Source: an uncultured Erysipelotrichaceae bacterium
Lineage (GTDB): Bacteria > Bacillota_I > Bacilli_A > Erysipelotrichales > Erysipelotrichaceae
Assembly (NCBI GenBank): GCA_910586285.1
Contig: CAJUGR010000009.1
Span: 1 to 25,437 of the forward strand
Length of the DNA: 25,437 bases
Direction: 5' to 3'
In this document: one piece after another, positions 7,371-16,391 of the stretch
Layout: the number at the start of each line of letters is the position of its first letter
Numbering within the stretch: position 1 is the first letter of the stretch
Notes under the pieces: model-generated
The model's input: only the letters and a program-made list of their open reading frames with translations
Database searches by the model: none
Told to the model about the DNA's origin: nothing
Position numbers and translations under genes: made by a program

Positions 7371-9086
7371 ATGAAGAAACTGTTGCCATATTTAAAGCCA
7401 TATAAAAAACAATGCCTCATCGGGCCGCTGTGTAAATGGATCGAGGCATTATTGGAACTGATTTTGCCTACCATCATGGCTTTTATGATCGATCAAGGTG
7501 TACTAAAACAGGATCGCTCCATTGTTTTTACTTATGGCATACTTATGATATTCATGGTATTTATCGGCTTCTGTTTCTCATTGATTTGTCAATATCAGGC
7601 ATCCATCGCTTCGCAGGGATTTGGGACGGATATGCGTAATCACTTATTTGAACGAATCATGCGCTTTTCGTTTGAGGATTTGGATCGTTTTTCTCCTGCT
7701 ACGCTGCTTAATCGCATCGGCAATGATGTCAATCAGGTACAATTAGCGGTTGCCATGCTGATCCGGCTTGCCATTCGCGCCCCATTCATTGTGATCGGAT
7801 CCGTATTCATGGCCATGATTTTGGATATGGAACTGGCCCTCATCCTGTTGGCAGCCATACCGTTAATTGTTTTAACTTTATATTTATATAGTCGAATCAC
7901 GACACCATATTACCAGATCTATCAGGAAAAATTCGATCGTTTCCTAAACATTTTAGAACAGAATTTAAACGGTGTTCGGGTGATTCGTGCCTTTTTATCG
8001 CAAGCGGTTGAAAGCAAACGCTTAGATGAGGCCAGCATGGACTTACAAGTTCAAATGACCCGCATTTCCCGTATATCCGCGTTATTAAACCCCATCACTG
8101 CCCTCATTATCAATGCGACAATCATTTTATTGTTAGCTGCCGGGATTCTCTCCTTGCCGGATGCCATACCGGCGGGAACACTGATTGCGTTCATTAACTA
8201 CGCAACGCAGATTTTGTTGGCGTTGGTCGCCACTTCCAATCTCATAGTGATATTTTCCAAAGCGAGTGCCAGTGCGCGGCGTATCAATGAATTATTGGCA
8301 GTGGAAGTGATGACCACAAACGCTCAGGCACACGAAAAAACTGATGCCCAACACGCGCTTTCCTGTTCTCACCTGCAATTCACCTATCCCCATGCCGCTC
8401 ATCCCTCGCTCATCGATATTTCTTTTACTATTCATAAGAATGAAACCATCGGTGTCATCGGCGGAACCGGCAGCGGAAAATCCACTTTAGCAGCAGTGAT
8501 GATGAATTTTTATCCTTGTGCCGAAATGAAATTGTTCGGTCGTAGCGTTGCTGAGTATGATGCCACAATATTACAGCGTCTGATTACCCTGATTCCACAG
8601 AAGAATGAACTGTTTTCCGGCACCTTGAAAGAAAACTTATTATATGGCAATCCATTGGCTAGCGAAGCAGAAATGTGGGAAGCCTTACGTCAGGCACAGG
8701 CCGAAGATTTTATCACAGTCAAGGGAGATGGCTTAGCCTTACGAATCGAGGCAGGCGGCAAAAATTTATCCGGCGGTCAGCGTCAACGTCTTTGTATTGC
8801 TCGCGGTCTGCTGCGCCAATCTGACATTATCATATTTGATGATTCTTTCAGCGCTTTGGATTTTGAGACCGATGCCAAACTGCGCCAAGCTCTGGGGGAA
8901 CATCATGATATGACCAAAGTGATCATCTCCCAACGTGTCGCGACCATATGGAATTCCGACCGCATTCTTGTCATGGATCAAGGTCATATCGTCGGCGAAG
9001 GAACTCATCAAGAACTGTTTGATTCCTGTGTGGTTTATCGGGAAATCTGTCTCTCGCAAAACATCGCAAAGGAGGGAATCGCATGA
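7371..9086 (+). CDS. ABC exporter half-transporter with degenerate ATPase site
   Basis: This is a 571-residue fused membrane/ATPase protein of the multidrug/lipid exporter type. An N-terminal six-helix membrane domain (about residues 1-310) precedes the nucleotide-binding domain: Walker A GGTGSGKST (~364-372), signature LSGGQRQ (~466) and Walker B IIIFDD (~488). The usual catalytic Glu after Walker B is Asp, and the switch His is Gln (ISQRVAT, ~519). These two changes mark the non-catalytic member of heterodimeric exporters such as TM287/288, BmrCD and LmrCD. The start at 7371 is preferred over upstream in-frame ATGs because GAAGGGA lies about 7 nt before it. The stop overlaps the start of the partner gene by 4 nt (ATGA). 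Confidence 0.93.
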   Translation: MKKLLPYLKPYKKQCLIGPLCKWIEALLELILPTIMAFMIDQGVLKQDRSIVFTYGILMIFMVFIGFCFSLICQYQASIASQGFGTDMRNHLFERIMRFSFEDLDRFSPATLLNRIGNDVNQVQLAVAMLIRLAIRAPFIVIGSVFMAMILDMELALILLAAIPLIVLTLYLYSRITTPYYQIYQEKFDRFLNILEQNLNGVRVIRAFLSQAVESKRLDEASMDLQVQMTRISRISALLNPITALIINATIILLLAAGILSLPDAIPAGTLIAFINYATQILLALVATSNLIVIFSKASASARRINELLAVEVMTTNAQAHEKTDAQHALSCSHLQFTYPHAAHPSLIDISFTIHKNETIGVIGGTGSGKSTLAAVMMNFYPCAEMKLFGRSVAEYDATILQRLITLIPQKNELFSGTLKENLLYGNPLASEAEMWEALRQAQAEDFITVKGDGLALRIEAGGKNLSGGQRQRLCIARGLLRQSDIIIFDDSFSALDFETDAKLRQALGEHHDMTKVIISQRVATIWNSDRILVMDQGHIVGEGTHQELFDSCVVYREICLSQNIAKEGIA

Positions 9087-10813
9087 ACATTCAAAAGATA
9101 TTGCAGCGTATGCTTGCCGATATCCGCCATTTTCGATTTGCCTTTCTTTGTTCATTAGTTTTTGCCATCGCTGCAACGCTTTTAAACCTGTATGCCCCTT
9201 TATGTATCGGTACGATCATTGACAGGATCACTGCCCAAAAAACGCCTGCGGACATTTTTTCACAGTCGTTTCTGTTAATTATTGTTTATCTGCTTTACTC
9301 CCTAACCATTTGGGGAATGATGCTTGCAACCAATCACATAGCCTATTCCTTTGGTTATGCAATGCGTACAGCGCTGATTAAGAAGTTAGAAAAACTGCCC
9401 GTTTCTTTTTATGACACGCAAGATCACGGCGATTTGATGACACGCTTCAGTAATGACGTTGATCTCATGGCCGATGGCCTGTTACAAGGCTTATCTACCT
9501 TGTTAAGCGGTATTGTCACCGTGATTGCTGCGATAGCTTTTATGTTCAGTATCAATCTCACGATGACGATCATTGTCATTCTTTGTACCCCGCTCACTTT
9601 CCTTGTCGGCAAGATCATTGCTCAGCGTTCCCATAAATATTTTGTGGCACAAGCAAATGATCTGGGACACTTAAATGCCCATACCCAAGAAATGTTGCAT
9701 GGTCTTCGCACTTTAAAAATTTATGGACAGGAGGCAGCTGCTTACCAAAAATTCCAATCGCTCAACCAAACGCTGTATCAATCCGGTCAGAAATCACAAT
9801 TCTACGGTTCGCTTGTCAATCCTTCTACACGTCTGGTAACCAATATGGCTTATACGATTGTGGGGGTAAGCGGTGCGATACTGGCGCTGTCACAACGCAT
9901 TTCGATCGGCAATATCTCCAGTTTCCTGTTATATTCCAATCAATTCTCCAAACCCTTTAATGAAATCAGCGGTGTTATGACCCAACTTCAAAGCGCAATG
10001 GCCAGTGCTCAGAGAGTATTTGCATTACTGGATACAGGGGAAGAAAGCAGCGCAGACAGCGGTACTATCACTTCCGTTTGCGGTCATATCAGCTTTTCTC
10101 ATGTATCGTTTGGTTATGATCCCTATCATTTGTTAATGCAAGATCTTTGCTTGGATATTCCGGCCGGAAGTCGAATTGCGATTGTCGGACGTACCGGCGC
10201 AGGTAAAACTACCTTTATCAACTTACTGATGCGCTTTTATGAATTAAACAGCGGTGTCATAACCTTAGACGGCACGGATATCACCAAAATGAGTCGAGAA
10301 GACCTTCGATGCCATTTCGGTATGGTTTTGCAAGATACATTTTTAGGAGAAGACAGCATTTATCAAATCATCGCCTATGGGAAAAAGAACGCAACCAAAG
10401 AAGAGATCATTCAGGCAGCCAAACAAAGCGGTGCCCATGAATTCATCAAGAAGCTTCCCCAAGGCTACGATACTCAATTAAACAGTAACTCTTTTCTCTC
10501 GCAAGGACAGCGTCAACTGTTATCTATTACCCGTGTTATGTTAATGGATCCGGCAATCCTTATTCTTGATGAAGCTACTTCCAATATGGATACCCGAAGC
10601 GAGGCTCATGTCAATGCGGCAATGGAAAAGCTGATGCAGGGAAAAACCTGCTTTGTTATCGCTCATCGCTTATCCACCATTATTGACAGTGACCGCATTC
10701 TCGTCATGGAACAAGGAAGTATTATTGAACAAGGCACTCATGAAGAACTCTTAACCAAGCAAGGTGCCTATGCTTCTTTATATAACAGCCAATTTATACA
10801 TCCTACGAAATGA
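9083..10813 (+). CDS. ABC exporter half-transporter with canonical ATPase site
   Basis: This is the 576-residue partner of the preceding gene. A six-helix membrane domain (about residues 1-315) is followed by Walker A GRTGAGKTT (~369-377), signature LSQGQRQ (~472), Walker B ILILDEATS with the catalytic Glu (~497) and the switch His in IAHRLST (~527). The signature departs from LSGGQ (LSQGQ). In heterodimers this signature faces the degenerate site, while the partner's intact LSGGQ completes the active one, so the pair is self-consistent. The ATGA overlap indicates coupled synthesis in 1:1 ratio. The substrate cannot be read from the sequence; drugs, peptides or lipids are typical. Confidence 0.94.
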   Translation: MNIQKILQRMLADIRHFRFAFLCSLVFAIAATLLNLYAPLCIGTIIDRITAQKTPADIFSQSFLLIIVYLLYSLTIWGMMLATNHIAYSFGYAMRTALIKKLEKLPVSFYDTQDHGDLMTRFSNDVDLMADGLLQGLSTLLSGIVTVIAAIAFMFSINLTMTIIVILCTPLTFLVGKIIAQRSHKYFVAQANDLGHLNAHTQEMLHGLRTLKIYGQEAAAYQKFQSLNQTLYQSGQKSQFYGSLVNPSTRLVTNMAYTIVGVSGAILALSQRISIGNISSFLLYSNQFSKPFNEISGVMTQLQSAMASAQRVFALLDTGEESSADSGTITSVCGHISFSHVSFGYDPYHLLMQDLCLDIPAGSRIAIVGRTGAGKTTFINLLMRFYELNSGVITLDGTDITKMSREDLRCHFGMVLQDTFLGEDSIYQIIAYGKKNATKEEIIQAAKQSGAHEFIKKLPQGYDTQLNSNSFLSQGQRQLLSITRVMLMDPAILILDEATSNMDTRSEAHVNAAMEKLMQGKTCFVIAHRLSTIIDSDRILVMEQGSIIEQGTHEELLTKQGAYASLYNSQFIHPTK

Positions 10814-10822
10814 GAAAACCAC

Positions 10823-10885
10823 AAAAAAAGTCAGATTACAGAAATCGCTGCGTGAATGATGTCAGCGGTTTTCTCTCTCTGACTT
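10823..10885 (-). terminator. Two-tier hairpin terminator of the coiled-coil gene
   Basis: An outer stem, AAGTCAGA (10828-10835) with TCTGACTT (10878-10885), encloses an inner stem, AAATCGCTG (10842-10850) with CAGCGGTTT (10863-10871, one G-U pair). On the minus strand seven U residues follow (plus-strand A run 10823-10829). It starts 5 nt after the stop of the minus-strand gene and lies 10 nt past the ABC operon, so it may also stop plus-strand transcripts, though without a good T-run that way. Confidence 0.8.
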
Positions 10886-10890
10886 CCATA

Positions 10891-11799
10891 TTAATTCATT
10901 TCAATGCTTGCTTGAATCTGCCATTGTAAATCAAATTGTTGATGTTCGATTTGTGACAACTGCTTTTCCAGCTGATTCAGAATTGTCCGTACTCCGGAAT
11001 AACATTCATTCAATTGATCAAACGAGGTATTGATCATTTTGGCACTTCGCTGTTCTTCTTGGAATCCTACATCAGAGATATTCATAAAGAAATTGCGATC
11101 AAAATGTTCCGGCAACGTAACCTTTGTGTATTTTAGTGCTTGTTCAAAATCCTTCCATAGACCGTTCAATTTCTCCATTTCTTTGATCGCATCTTCGATA
11201 TGTTCCTGATCAACAGTGGGGTACCAGAGTCTTTTGGCATCACTTGTATCCTCTACCAATTCACTCAGACTGTCTAAAAGATAGTTAAATGAGGTACAAA
11301 GCTTCTTCCCGCTCTCCCATGCCGCCTGTGTTGCTTCCTTTACTGCCGTACACTCTGCCAGTTCCTGTTCCAATTCACGAATCTGATTGAGGATCGGTGT
11401 TTCCAACATTTTTCGTTTCAGATCCAATAACGATTGATATTCCGAATTCACCATATCATAATGTTTTAATTCCTGTTCCAATAAATTCTTTTGATATTGC
11501 AAATCTTCAAGGTCATTCTGTTTTAATTTGTAATCCAAAGCAGCACGAAAGGCTTCTGCTTTTTCTTTTTCCAACCGCAATTCTTCACGCGAACTGAAAG
11601 CTTTTAATAAACGAGACAGTGATATTTGACGCAGACGAGCCACATCTTCATTTTCTTTATCCAATTCTCGCTTCAAGCGCTCCAATGTCTCGGCTTCACG
11701 CTGTAATCGCTCCGTGATTTTCACCAATTCCCCTTCTAAATAGGACTTTCTGAGCTGTCGATATTTATTTTCGACTAATTTCTGATCAATGCTTTTCAT
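10891..11799 (-). CDS. Coiled-coil protein of unknown function
   Basis: This 302-residue cytoplasmic protein has no signal peptide or membrane segment. Residues ~1-155 are heptad-rich coiled coil, interrupted near 58-75 by a less charged linker (RQISLSRLLKAFSSREELRL). Residues ~160-240 carry more hydrophobic and aromatic positions, and a second helical stretch (~255-300) ends the protein. Coiled-coil proteins with a comparable SLSxLL..KEE-type linker occur in Firmicutes as hypothetical proteins, but I cannot name a function. The start has AGGAGAT four nt upstream. It follows the membrane-anchored gene by 38 nt on the same strand and ends at a strong terminator, so the two probably form an operon. 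Confidence 0.8.
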   Translation of the reverse strand: MKSIDQKLVENKYRQLRKSYLEGELVKITERLQREAETLERLKRELDKENEDVARLRQISLSRLLKAFSSREELRLEKEKAEAFRAALDYKLKQNDLEDLQYQKNLLEQELKHYDMVNSEYQSLLDLKRKMLETPILNQIRELEQELAECTAVKEATQAAWESGKKLCTSFNYLLDSLSELVEDTSDAKRLWYPTVDQEHIEDAIKEMEKLNGLWKDFEQALKYTKVTLPEHFDRNFFMNISDVGFQEEQRSAKMINTSFDQLNECYSGVRTILNQLEKQLSQIEHQQFDLQWQIQASIEMN

Positions 11800-11837
11800 A
11801 GTTATCTCCTATCCTCTTGCTATCATGCTATCGCCGA

Positions 11838-12572
11838 TTACTTTTCCACCGTAATGTTATAATCCTTCGATGTATTCAAGCCTTCAAATATCCAGCGAAT
11901 CGTCACCGGATACTCTCCCGGTGCCAACTGTTCCGTATTGAGTTTAAAGACGGTTTCCGCTTGGATGATACTGCCTGATTTCTTTGTGTTGGTTTCCTGA
12001 TAGAAAACAGTAAACGGTGTATTATTGCCATTGATGAACTTCACTCGCGGTACGCTGACCGGAGTATTTTCATTATACGAATAGGTCAGCTTCAGATACA
12101 ATCCGTCCGCTGTCGGTTCCGTCTCCATGTTAATATTTAAGATATAATTAATGAACACACTCACTTCTTTTGTCACTTCATTTCCATCCGCAAATTCTGC
12201 CTGTAAAACAAACTTACAGTCACCGGGTGGAAACTGATAGATGCTTTGTGCCATCGCAAACGATGTCAAGTCTTTCATTTCACCACCGATCATGCGATCA
12301 TCCTGATATAGCTTCACACTTGTTAATTCCTGATTATCACGATCAATCGACCAATTAAGATATACGGTAGCATCATGGCCGTAATTCCCTTCGAGCGATG
12401 TAATCGCCGGTCCTTCCTGAGGTGTTTCTGACGGATCAGGGGTTGAAACCACAGAATCACCCGGCCGCTGCATCAGCGCATAAACACCAAAACCGATACA
12501 AGCGCCGATGAAAACCAAAAGCAGTCCCACAAACATGGCATTTTTCCGTATATATTCTACCAGTACTGACAC
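11838..12572 (-). CDS. Membrane-anchored protein with beta-rich outer region
   Basis: This is a 244-residue unidentified protein. One membrane segment at about residues 13-35 is preceded by a short positive N-terminus, so most of the protein should lie outside the cell. A Pro/Ser/Thr-rich linker (~36-52) leads to two regions (~53-143 and ~145-244) rich in alternating hydrophobic residues with PPGDCKF and APGEYPV turns, which suggests two immunoglobulin-like beta sandwiches. No sortase or lipobox motif is present. Translation starts with GTG at 12572, which has GGAGG six nt upstream; no ATG fits. It is the first gene of a probable two-gene unit with the coiled-coil gene, which suggests an envelope-linked pair. 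Confidence 0.75.
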   Translation of the reverse strand: MSVLVEYIRKNAMFVGLLLVFIGACIGFGVYALMQRPGDSVVSTPDPSETPQEGPAITSLEGNYGHDATVYLNWSIDRDNQELTSVKLYQDDRMIGGEMKDLTSFAMAQSIYQFPPGDCKFVLQAEFADGNEVTKEVSVFINYILNINMETEPTADGLYLKLTYSYNENTPVSVPRVKFINGNNTPFTVFYQETNTKKSGSIIQAETVFKLNTEQLAPGEYPVTIRWIFEGLNTSKDYNITVEK

Positions 12573-12596
12573 TCACATCCTCCTAACTATAATATC

Positions 12597-12602
12597 ATTA
12601 TA
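12597..12602 (-). promoter_or_regulatory. Putative -10 box for the 12572 gene
   Basis: TATAAT on the minus strand, preceded by TTG, lies 24 nt before the GTG start and is followed by GGAGG. The -35 region is poor (TATGGT at about the right distance). Confidence 0.5.
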
Positions 12603-12733
12603 CAATGTTGCGGAATAATTTACCATAGTTTTTATTTGCTTTCCCACATACATCATAGTTGGCTAAAAAGGCTTAAACCACTGCATGAAGTTAATATTCC
12701 TTTCCTATTTTCCTATCTATCCTGTGTACCTTA

Positions 12734-12762
12734 AAGAAAAAGCATTCCAACTCGGGAATGCT
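12734..12762 (-). terminator. Terminator of the metNIQ operon
   Basis: AGCATTCC (12741-12748) pairs with GGAATGCT (12755-12762) around a 6-nt loop. On the minus strand the stem is followed by a U-rich run (plus 12734-12740, AAGAAAA). It begins 17 nt after the metQ stop codon. Confidence 0.88.
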
Positions 12763-12778
12763 TCCATGAACATTGTTA

Positions 12779-13627
12779 CTATTTTGCCGGTACGACAACA
12801 CCGGAGAATTCGTTTTCGATGAAAGTCTTGATCTCATCGCTCTTCAATACTTCAACCAGCGCCAATACGGCTTCATTCTCTTTATTGGCCTCCGTAACCG
12901 CAATGACATTGGCATAGGTTTGAGCCGCCTCGTCCTCTTTTTCTTCGGAACAGATCAACTTATCTGTAATTTTTGCGTCCAATGCATAATTACCGTTGAC
13001 TACCGCCAATTTCACATCTGCCAATTTGGTCGGAATTTGTGCCGCATCCAATTCATACAACTCAACATCTTTCGCCTTGGACTCGATATCCTTTACCGTT
13101 GCATTGATACCGACTCCCTCTTTCAATTTGATAATTCCGTATTTCTCTAACAATAACAGTGCGCGTGCTTCATTGGTCGCATCATTCGGTACGGCAATTT
13201 TATCACCGTCTTCTACATCATCCGCAGAAATCTCCGTGCGGCCGTTAGGCTCCTGGGCATAAATTCCCAGCGGTTCAAAGTGAATGGCGCCAACACTTAC
13301 CAAATAGCCTTCTGCGCCGCTTTCGTAGCCGCTGTCGCTGTTATAGCCATCCAAATACGGTTGATGCTGGAAGTAGTTCGCATCCAAAGATCCATCAGAT
13401 GTCGAAGGATCCAAACGTGCCCAATCGCTGAATTCCACGACTTCCAAATCATAGCCTTTTTCTTTCATTGCGTCTTTCGCTTGATTCAGAATCACAGCAT
13501 GAGGAGAACTGGTCGCCCCGACTTTTAGTTTTACCAATTCCTTTTCGCCGTCAGACTGTGAATTACCGCATCCGCTTAATCCGACACATACCAATAATGC
13601 TAATGCACCTGCTAATAATTTTTTCAT
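12779..13627 (-). CDS. metQ: Methionine-binding lipoprotein MetQ
   Basis: MetQ is the extracytoplasmic substrate-binding lipoprotein of the D/L-methionine ABC importer (NlpA family). The 282-residue protein starts with a lipoprotein signal: MKK, a hydrophobic core and the lipobox LSGC (lipidated Cys at about residue 20). The mature part shows the family motifs SPHAVIL, EFSDW and ANYFQHQPYL, which line the binding cleft. The start at 13627 is chosen over upstream codons because GGAGG lies 8 nt before it and the signal peptide begins there. It is the last gene of the operon, 16 nt after metI. Specificity for methionine is supported by the T-box upstream. Confidence 0.95.
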   Translation of the reverse strand: MKKLLAGALALLVCVGLSGCGNSQSDGEKELVKLKVGATSSPHAVILNQAKDAMKEKGYDLEVVEFSDWARLDPSTSDGSLDANYFQHQPYLDGYNSDSGYESGAEGYLVSVGAIHFEPLGIYAQEPNGRTEISADDVEDGDKIAVPNDATNEARALLLLEKYGIIKLKEGVGINATVKDIESKAKDVELYELDAAQIPTKLADVKLAVVNGNYALDAKITDKLICSEEKEDEAAQTYANVIAVTEANKENEAVLALVEVLKSDEIKTFIENEFSGVVVPAK

Positions 13628-13643
13628 TTTCTTTTCCTCCTGT

Positions 13644-14321
13644 TTAATGGGTCGTTTTTTTAACAATATAATCACCGATACTTTGAATCAGTGTGATTAA
13701 CAATAAGATGATGATCACAACGACATAAGTAACATCATACATATAACGGTTATAACCGTAACGAATTGCCATATCGCCCAATCCGCCGGCTCCCACCGCT
13801 CCGGCAATCGCAATCAGACCGACTAACGAAATCAGTGTAATCGTGACCGCTCTTGCGATGCCCGGTATACTTTCTTTTAAGTATACCCTTGTAATAATCT
13901 GCATGGGTGTTAATCCCATTGCTTGACTGGCTTCAATGACGCCTTGATCAACTTCCGATAACGTACTCTCAATCTGCCTTGAGAAAAACGGTACCGTTCC
14001 GATCACCAATGATGGAAGCGCTCCGGTCACTCCAATCGATGTCCCCATGATCAAACGCGTAAAGCCAACCAGCAACGACGTCAGAATAATAAAGGGAATA
14101 GCACGAAACAAGTTCACCAATTTATCCAAAACAAAGAAGATCACGCGGTTTTCCATAATGCCGCCTTTTCGCGTCACAACCAGCATAATTCCAAACAAAG
14201 TTCCGAAAACAAAGGAGATCAGACCCGGAATCAGCAGCATTTGCAGTGTCTGCATTAAACAGATGGGAAACTCATCGGCTAAATCGATAACATTGGGAAT
14301 CCAGTTTTCCAATCCGCTCAT
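13644..14321 (-). CDS. metI: Methionine ABC transporter permease MetI
   Basis: This 225-residue permease has five predicted membrane segments and the conserved cytoplasmic loop that docks on the ATPase (EASQAMGLTPMQIITRVYLKE region, about residues 130-150). Two copies form the channel of MetNIQ in the cell membrane. The start codon overlaps the end of metN by 4 nt, a sign of coupled translation. Length and motif positions are normal for the family. Confidence 0.95.
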   Translation of the reverse strand: MSGLENWIPNVIDLADEFPICLMQTLQMLLIPGLISFVFGTLFGIMLVVTRKGGIMENRVIFFVLDKLVNLFRAIPFIILTSLLVGFTRLIMGTSIGVTGALPSLVIGTVPFFSRQIESTLSEVDQGVIEASQAMGLTPMQIITRVYLKESIPGIARAVTITLISLVGLIAIAGAVGAGGLGDMAIRYGYNRYMYDVTYVVVIIILLLITLIQSIGDYIVKKTTH

Positions 14322-15349
14322 GATTTGATCACCTCAATTTCTACTCCCTGATTCTGCGCATAGGCGATCGCCTGTTGAATATTATGTTCTGCTCCGCTAA
14401 AGATGACCACCAAATCACCTAAAGGGGTGTCTTGAAGCACTTCTACGTTGCCAAAGATAATGCTTGTCTCTACCGCCATTTCCCGTGTGATATGAGAAAG
14501 CAGCGCTTCTTTGGTCGTATTTGCGCCGTATTTCAAATGCACAAGGTACTGACCCGACTGAATTCGAGTGATCGGTGAATCTTGTTCCACCATTTCATAA
14601 ATTCGTGTCAGTGCTGAGGTGGTGCTGATAAAATTCTTCGTTACATCGCTTTGCGGATGCATAAAGATATCTACGATATTCCCCATTTCCACAATTAAAC
14701 CGTTTTCCATAACCGCTACACGATCACATATTTCCTTAATTACCGCCATTTCATGAGTAATTAAAACAATGGTAATGTGCAGACGCTGATTGACTTCCTT
14801 CAGTAATTTCAAAATGGAACGCGTTGTCTGCGGATCTAATGCACTGGTCGCTTCATCACAAAGCAGAACCTTTGGATCATTGGCGAGAGCTCGAGCAATC
14901 GCTACCCGTTGTTTCTGTCCGCCTGACAGTTCGGAAGGATACGCATCACGCTTATCAACCAAATCTACCAACGTTAGTAACTCCATGACTTTCGCTTCGA
15001 TTTCCGGTTTGGAAAGCTTACTGTCTTTTAACGGAAAGGCTACATTTTGAAATACGGTGCGAGACCGCATCAAATTGAAGTGTTGAAAAATCATACCGAT
15101 CTTTTTGCGCACTTCCCGCAACTGCGGATCGCTGAGTTTTAACAGATTATTGCCATCCACTGCCACGGTTCCTTCATTAGGCCGCTCTAACAAATTGATA
15201 CAGCGAATCAGCGTTGATTTTCCTGCTCCGCTAAAACCGATAATTCCAAAAATCTCACCGGCATTAATGTGGAGACTGACATCCTTTACGGCGTGAACAT
15301 CCGTTTGTTTGGTTTCAAATGTTTTTGAAACATGATTCAATTCAATCAT
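14318..15349 (-). CDS. metN: Methionine ABC transporter ATPase MetN
   Basis: This is the ATPase of the methionine importer, 343 residues. Walker A is GFSGAGKST (38-46). The signature LSGGQKQRV, Walker B VLLCDEATSALD and switch His (LITHEM) follow in order. The C-terminal ~80 residues form the NIL/ACT-like domain that in MetN of other bacteria binds methionine and inhibits transport, so feedback control is expected. The start has AAGGAAG six nt upstream. It is the first gene after the T-box leader, so expression of the whole operon should rise when tRNA-Met is uncharged. Confidence 0.96.
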   Translation of the reverse strand: MIELNHVSKTFETKQTDVHAVKDVSLHINAGEIFGIIGFSGAGKSTLIRCINLLERPNEGTVAVDGNNLLKLSDPQLREVRKKIGMIFQHFNLMRSRTVFQNVAFPLKDSKLSKPEIEAKVMELLTLVDLVDKRDAYPSELSGGQKQRVAIARALANDPKVLLCDEATSALDPQTTRSILKLLKEVNQRLHITIVLITHEMAVIKEICDRVAVMENGLIVEMGNIVDIFMHPQSDVTKNFISTTSALTRIYEMVEQDSPITRIQSGQYLVHLKYGANTTKEALLSHITREMAVETSIIFGNVEVLQDTPLGDLVVIFSGAEHNIQQAIAYAQNQGVEIEVIKS

Positions 15350-15434
15350 GTTGCACTTCCTTTCTCATTATGCCATTCAACATTCGATTGGTCTTCCATT
15401 CCTTTAAACATTTCATTGCTTCCCTCCGTTCAAC

Positions 15435-15712
15435 AAAAAAAGCCTTCTTCCATAAGGACGAAGACTTGCTCGTGTTACCACCTTAATTCATGAATCCCTC
15501 ACAGGAAACATCTCATCAAGTACGTCCGCACAAGCGGATAATACCCTGGCGCTTTAACGTGCGCACACGTCATAATCTTAGTATCACCTCGATTATGATG
15601 GCTCCCAGACCATATTCAACAGGTACTCCCTTTATCCTTTTTCACCGTCCAAGGACTCTCTGCAAAAGATTTTGCTGTTTACTTATCTGTTCGTTGCCGA
15701 TTCATTTATCTG
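15435..15712 (-). promoter_or_regulatory. T-box riboswitch leader, probably tRNA-Met responsive
   Basis: T-box RNAs sense uncharged tRNA and prevent premature termination. The hallmark antiterminator sequence AAGGTGGTAACACG lies at 15471-15484 (minus strand). It is followed by a terminator stem (15442-15464) and a U-run (15435-15441). Stem I features are visible: AGAGAG-like and GGTGAAAAAGG elements upstream, then GAATATGGT, where the ATG (plus 15611-15613) sits where the specifier codon is expected, before CTGGGAGC. An AUG specifier agrees with the downstream metNIQ genes. Stem boundaries were judged by eye, so the specifier assignment is less sure than the T-box call. Confidence 0.9.
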
Positions 15713-15718
15713 TGTCAT

Positions 15719-15747
15719 ATGATATCCCATTTTTTTTATTTCGTCAA
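15719..15747 (-). promoter_or_regulatory. Promoter of the T-box metNIQ operon
   Basis: On the minus strand TTGACG (plus 15742-15747) and TATCAT (plus 15719-15724) are separated by 17 nt. The predicted start near 15712 marks the 5' end of the T-box leader. Confidence 0.75.
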
Positions 15748-15858
15748 TATATTTTTTAACTTTCTTGTTTTTTATGACTTGTGCTCCTAAAGTTATTGAG
15801 AGGATTTTCCATCCATCCCTACCAATAGCATTCAAACGTCATCGTTATCATAGGCGTT

Positions 15859-16326
15859 TTAATGCTTTAATTCATACTTCAGTCGATATGTCTTCCCTTC
15901 GCTTTCATCATCGAAATATTCCGTATAGCTAAAAGTAATTCGCTTGGTATTGGCCGCAATGATAAATACCAAACAGCCTCGTTTTTCTTCATCCGGCTTG
16001 AGCGCATACGTATCCGGAAACTGATGCATCACTCCGAATTCCTCCTCTGCTTCATAGGGGCCTTCTCCGTCAAATCGAATATAGAAGTCCTCTTTAAACA
16101 TACTGATGACTTCATTGGTATGATTGCGCAACGTCAAATGCAGTAATAAAAACCGCGCATTTTGCGATACGGTATAATCGTTCAATTTTTGATTACATAA
16201 TTCAATACGCCTTAAACTGCAAGTAAAAAACTGTGTTTGAAAGGCATTCTTCATAGCAGGATTGGGACAATAATCACTCGTTAACAGTATTTTTTCACCA
16301 CTTGCTTCATGTGCGATGATTTCCAT
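15859..16326 (-). CDS. DUF4352-like beta-sandwich protein
   Basis: This 155-residue protein has no signal peptide, lipobox or membrane segment. Its body (about residues 50-150) follows the pattern of DUF4352/telokin-like domains: a strand with LLLHLTLRN, a polar strand ending in FYIRFDGEG, an ALKPDEEKRGCLVF turn-strand and a final ITFSYTEYF strand. Members are usually exported, so the apparent cytoplasmic location is unusual. Its role is unknown. GGAGG lies 9 nt before the ATG. It runs in the same direction as the amidohydrolase-like gene 65 nt upstream and could be co-transcribed. I see no clear terminator in the ~110 nt between its end and the T-box promoter. Confidence 0.65.
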   Translation of the reverse strand: MEIIAHEASGEKILLTSDYCPNPAMKNAFQTQFFTCSLRRIELCNQKLNDYTVSQNARFLLLHLTLRNHTNEVISMFKEDFYIRFDGEGPYEAEEEFGVMHQFPDTYALKPDEEKRGCLVFIIAANTKRITFSYTEYFDDESEGKTYRLKYELKH

Positions 16327-16391
16327 TCATCACCACCTCCATACACATAAGTATATGAAAGTAACGCAAGCAAATTGTGTCGAATTCTTGG

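Noticed and set aside
15490..15759. 89-codon plus-strand frame in the spacer upstream of metN
   Set aside because: It lies antisense to the T-box leader and its promoter, which fully explain the conservation-like signals there.
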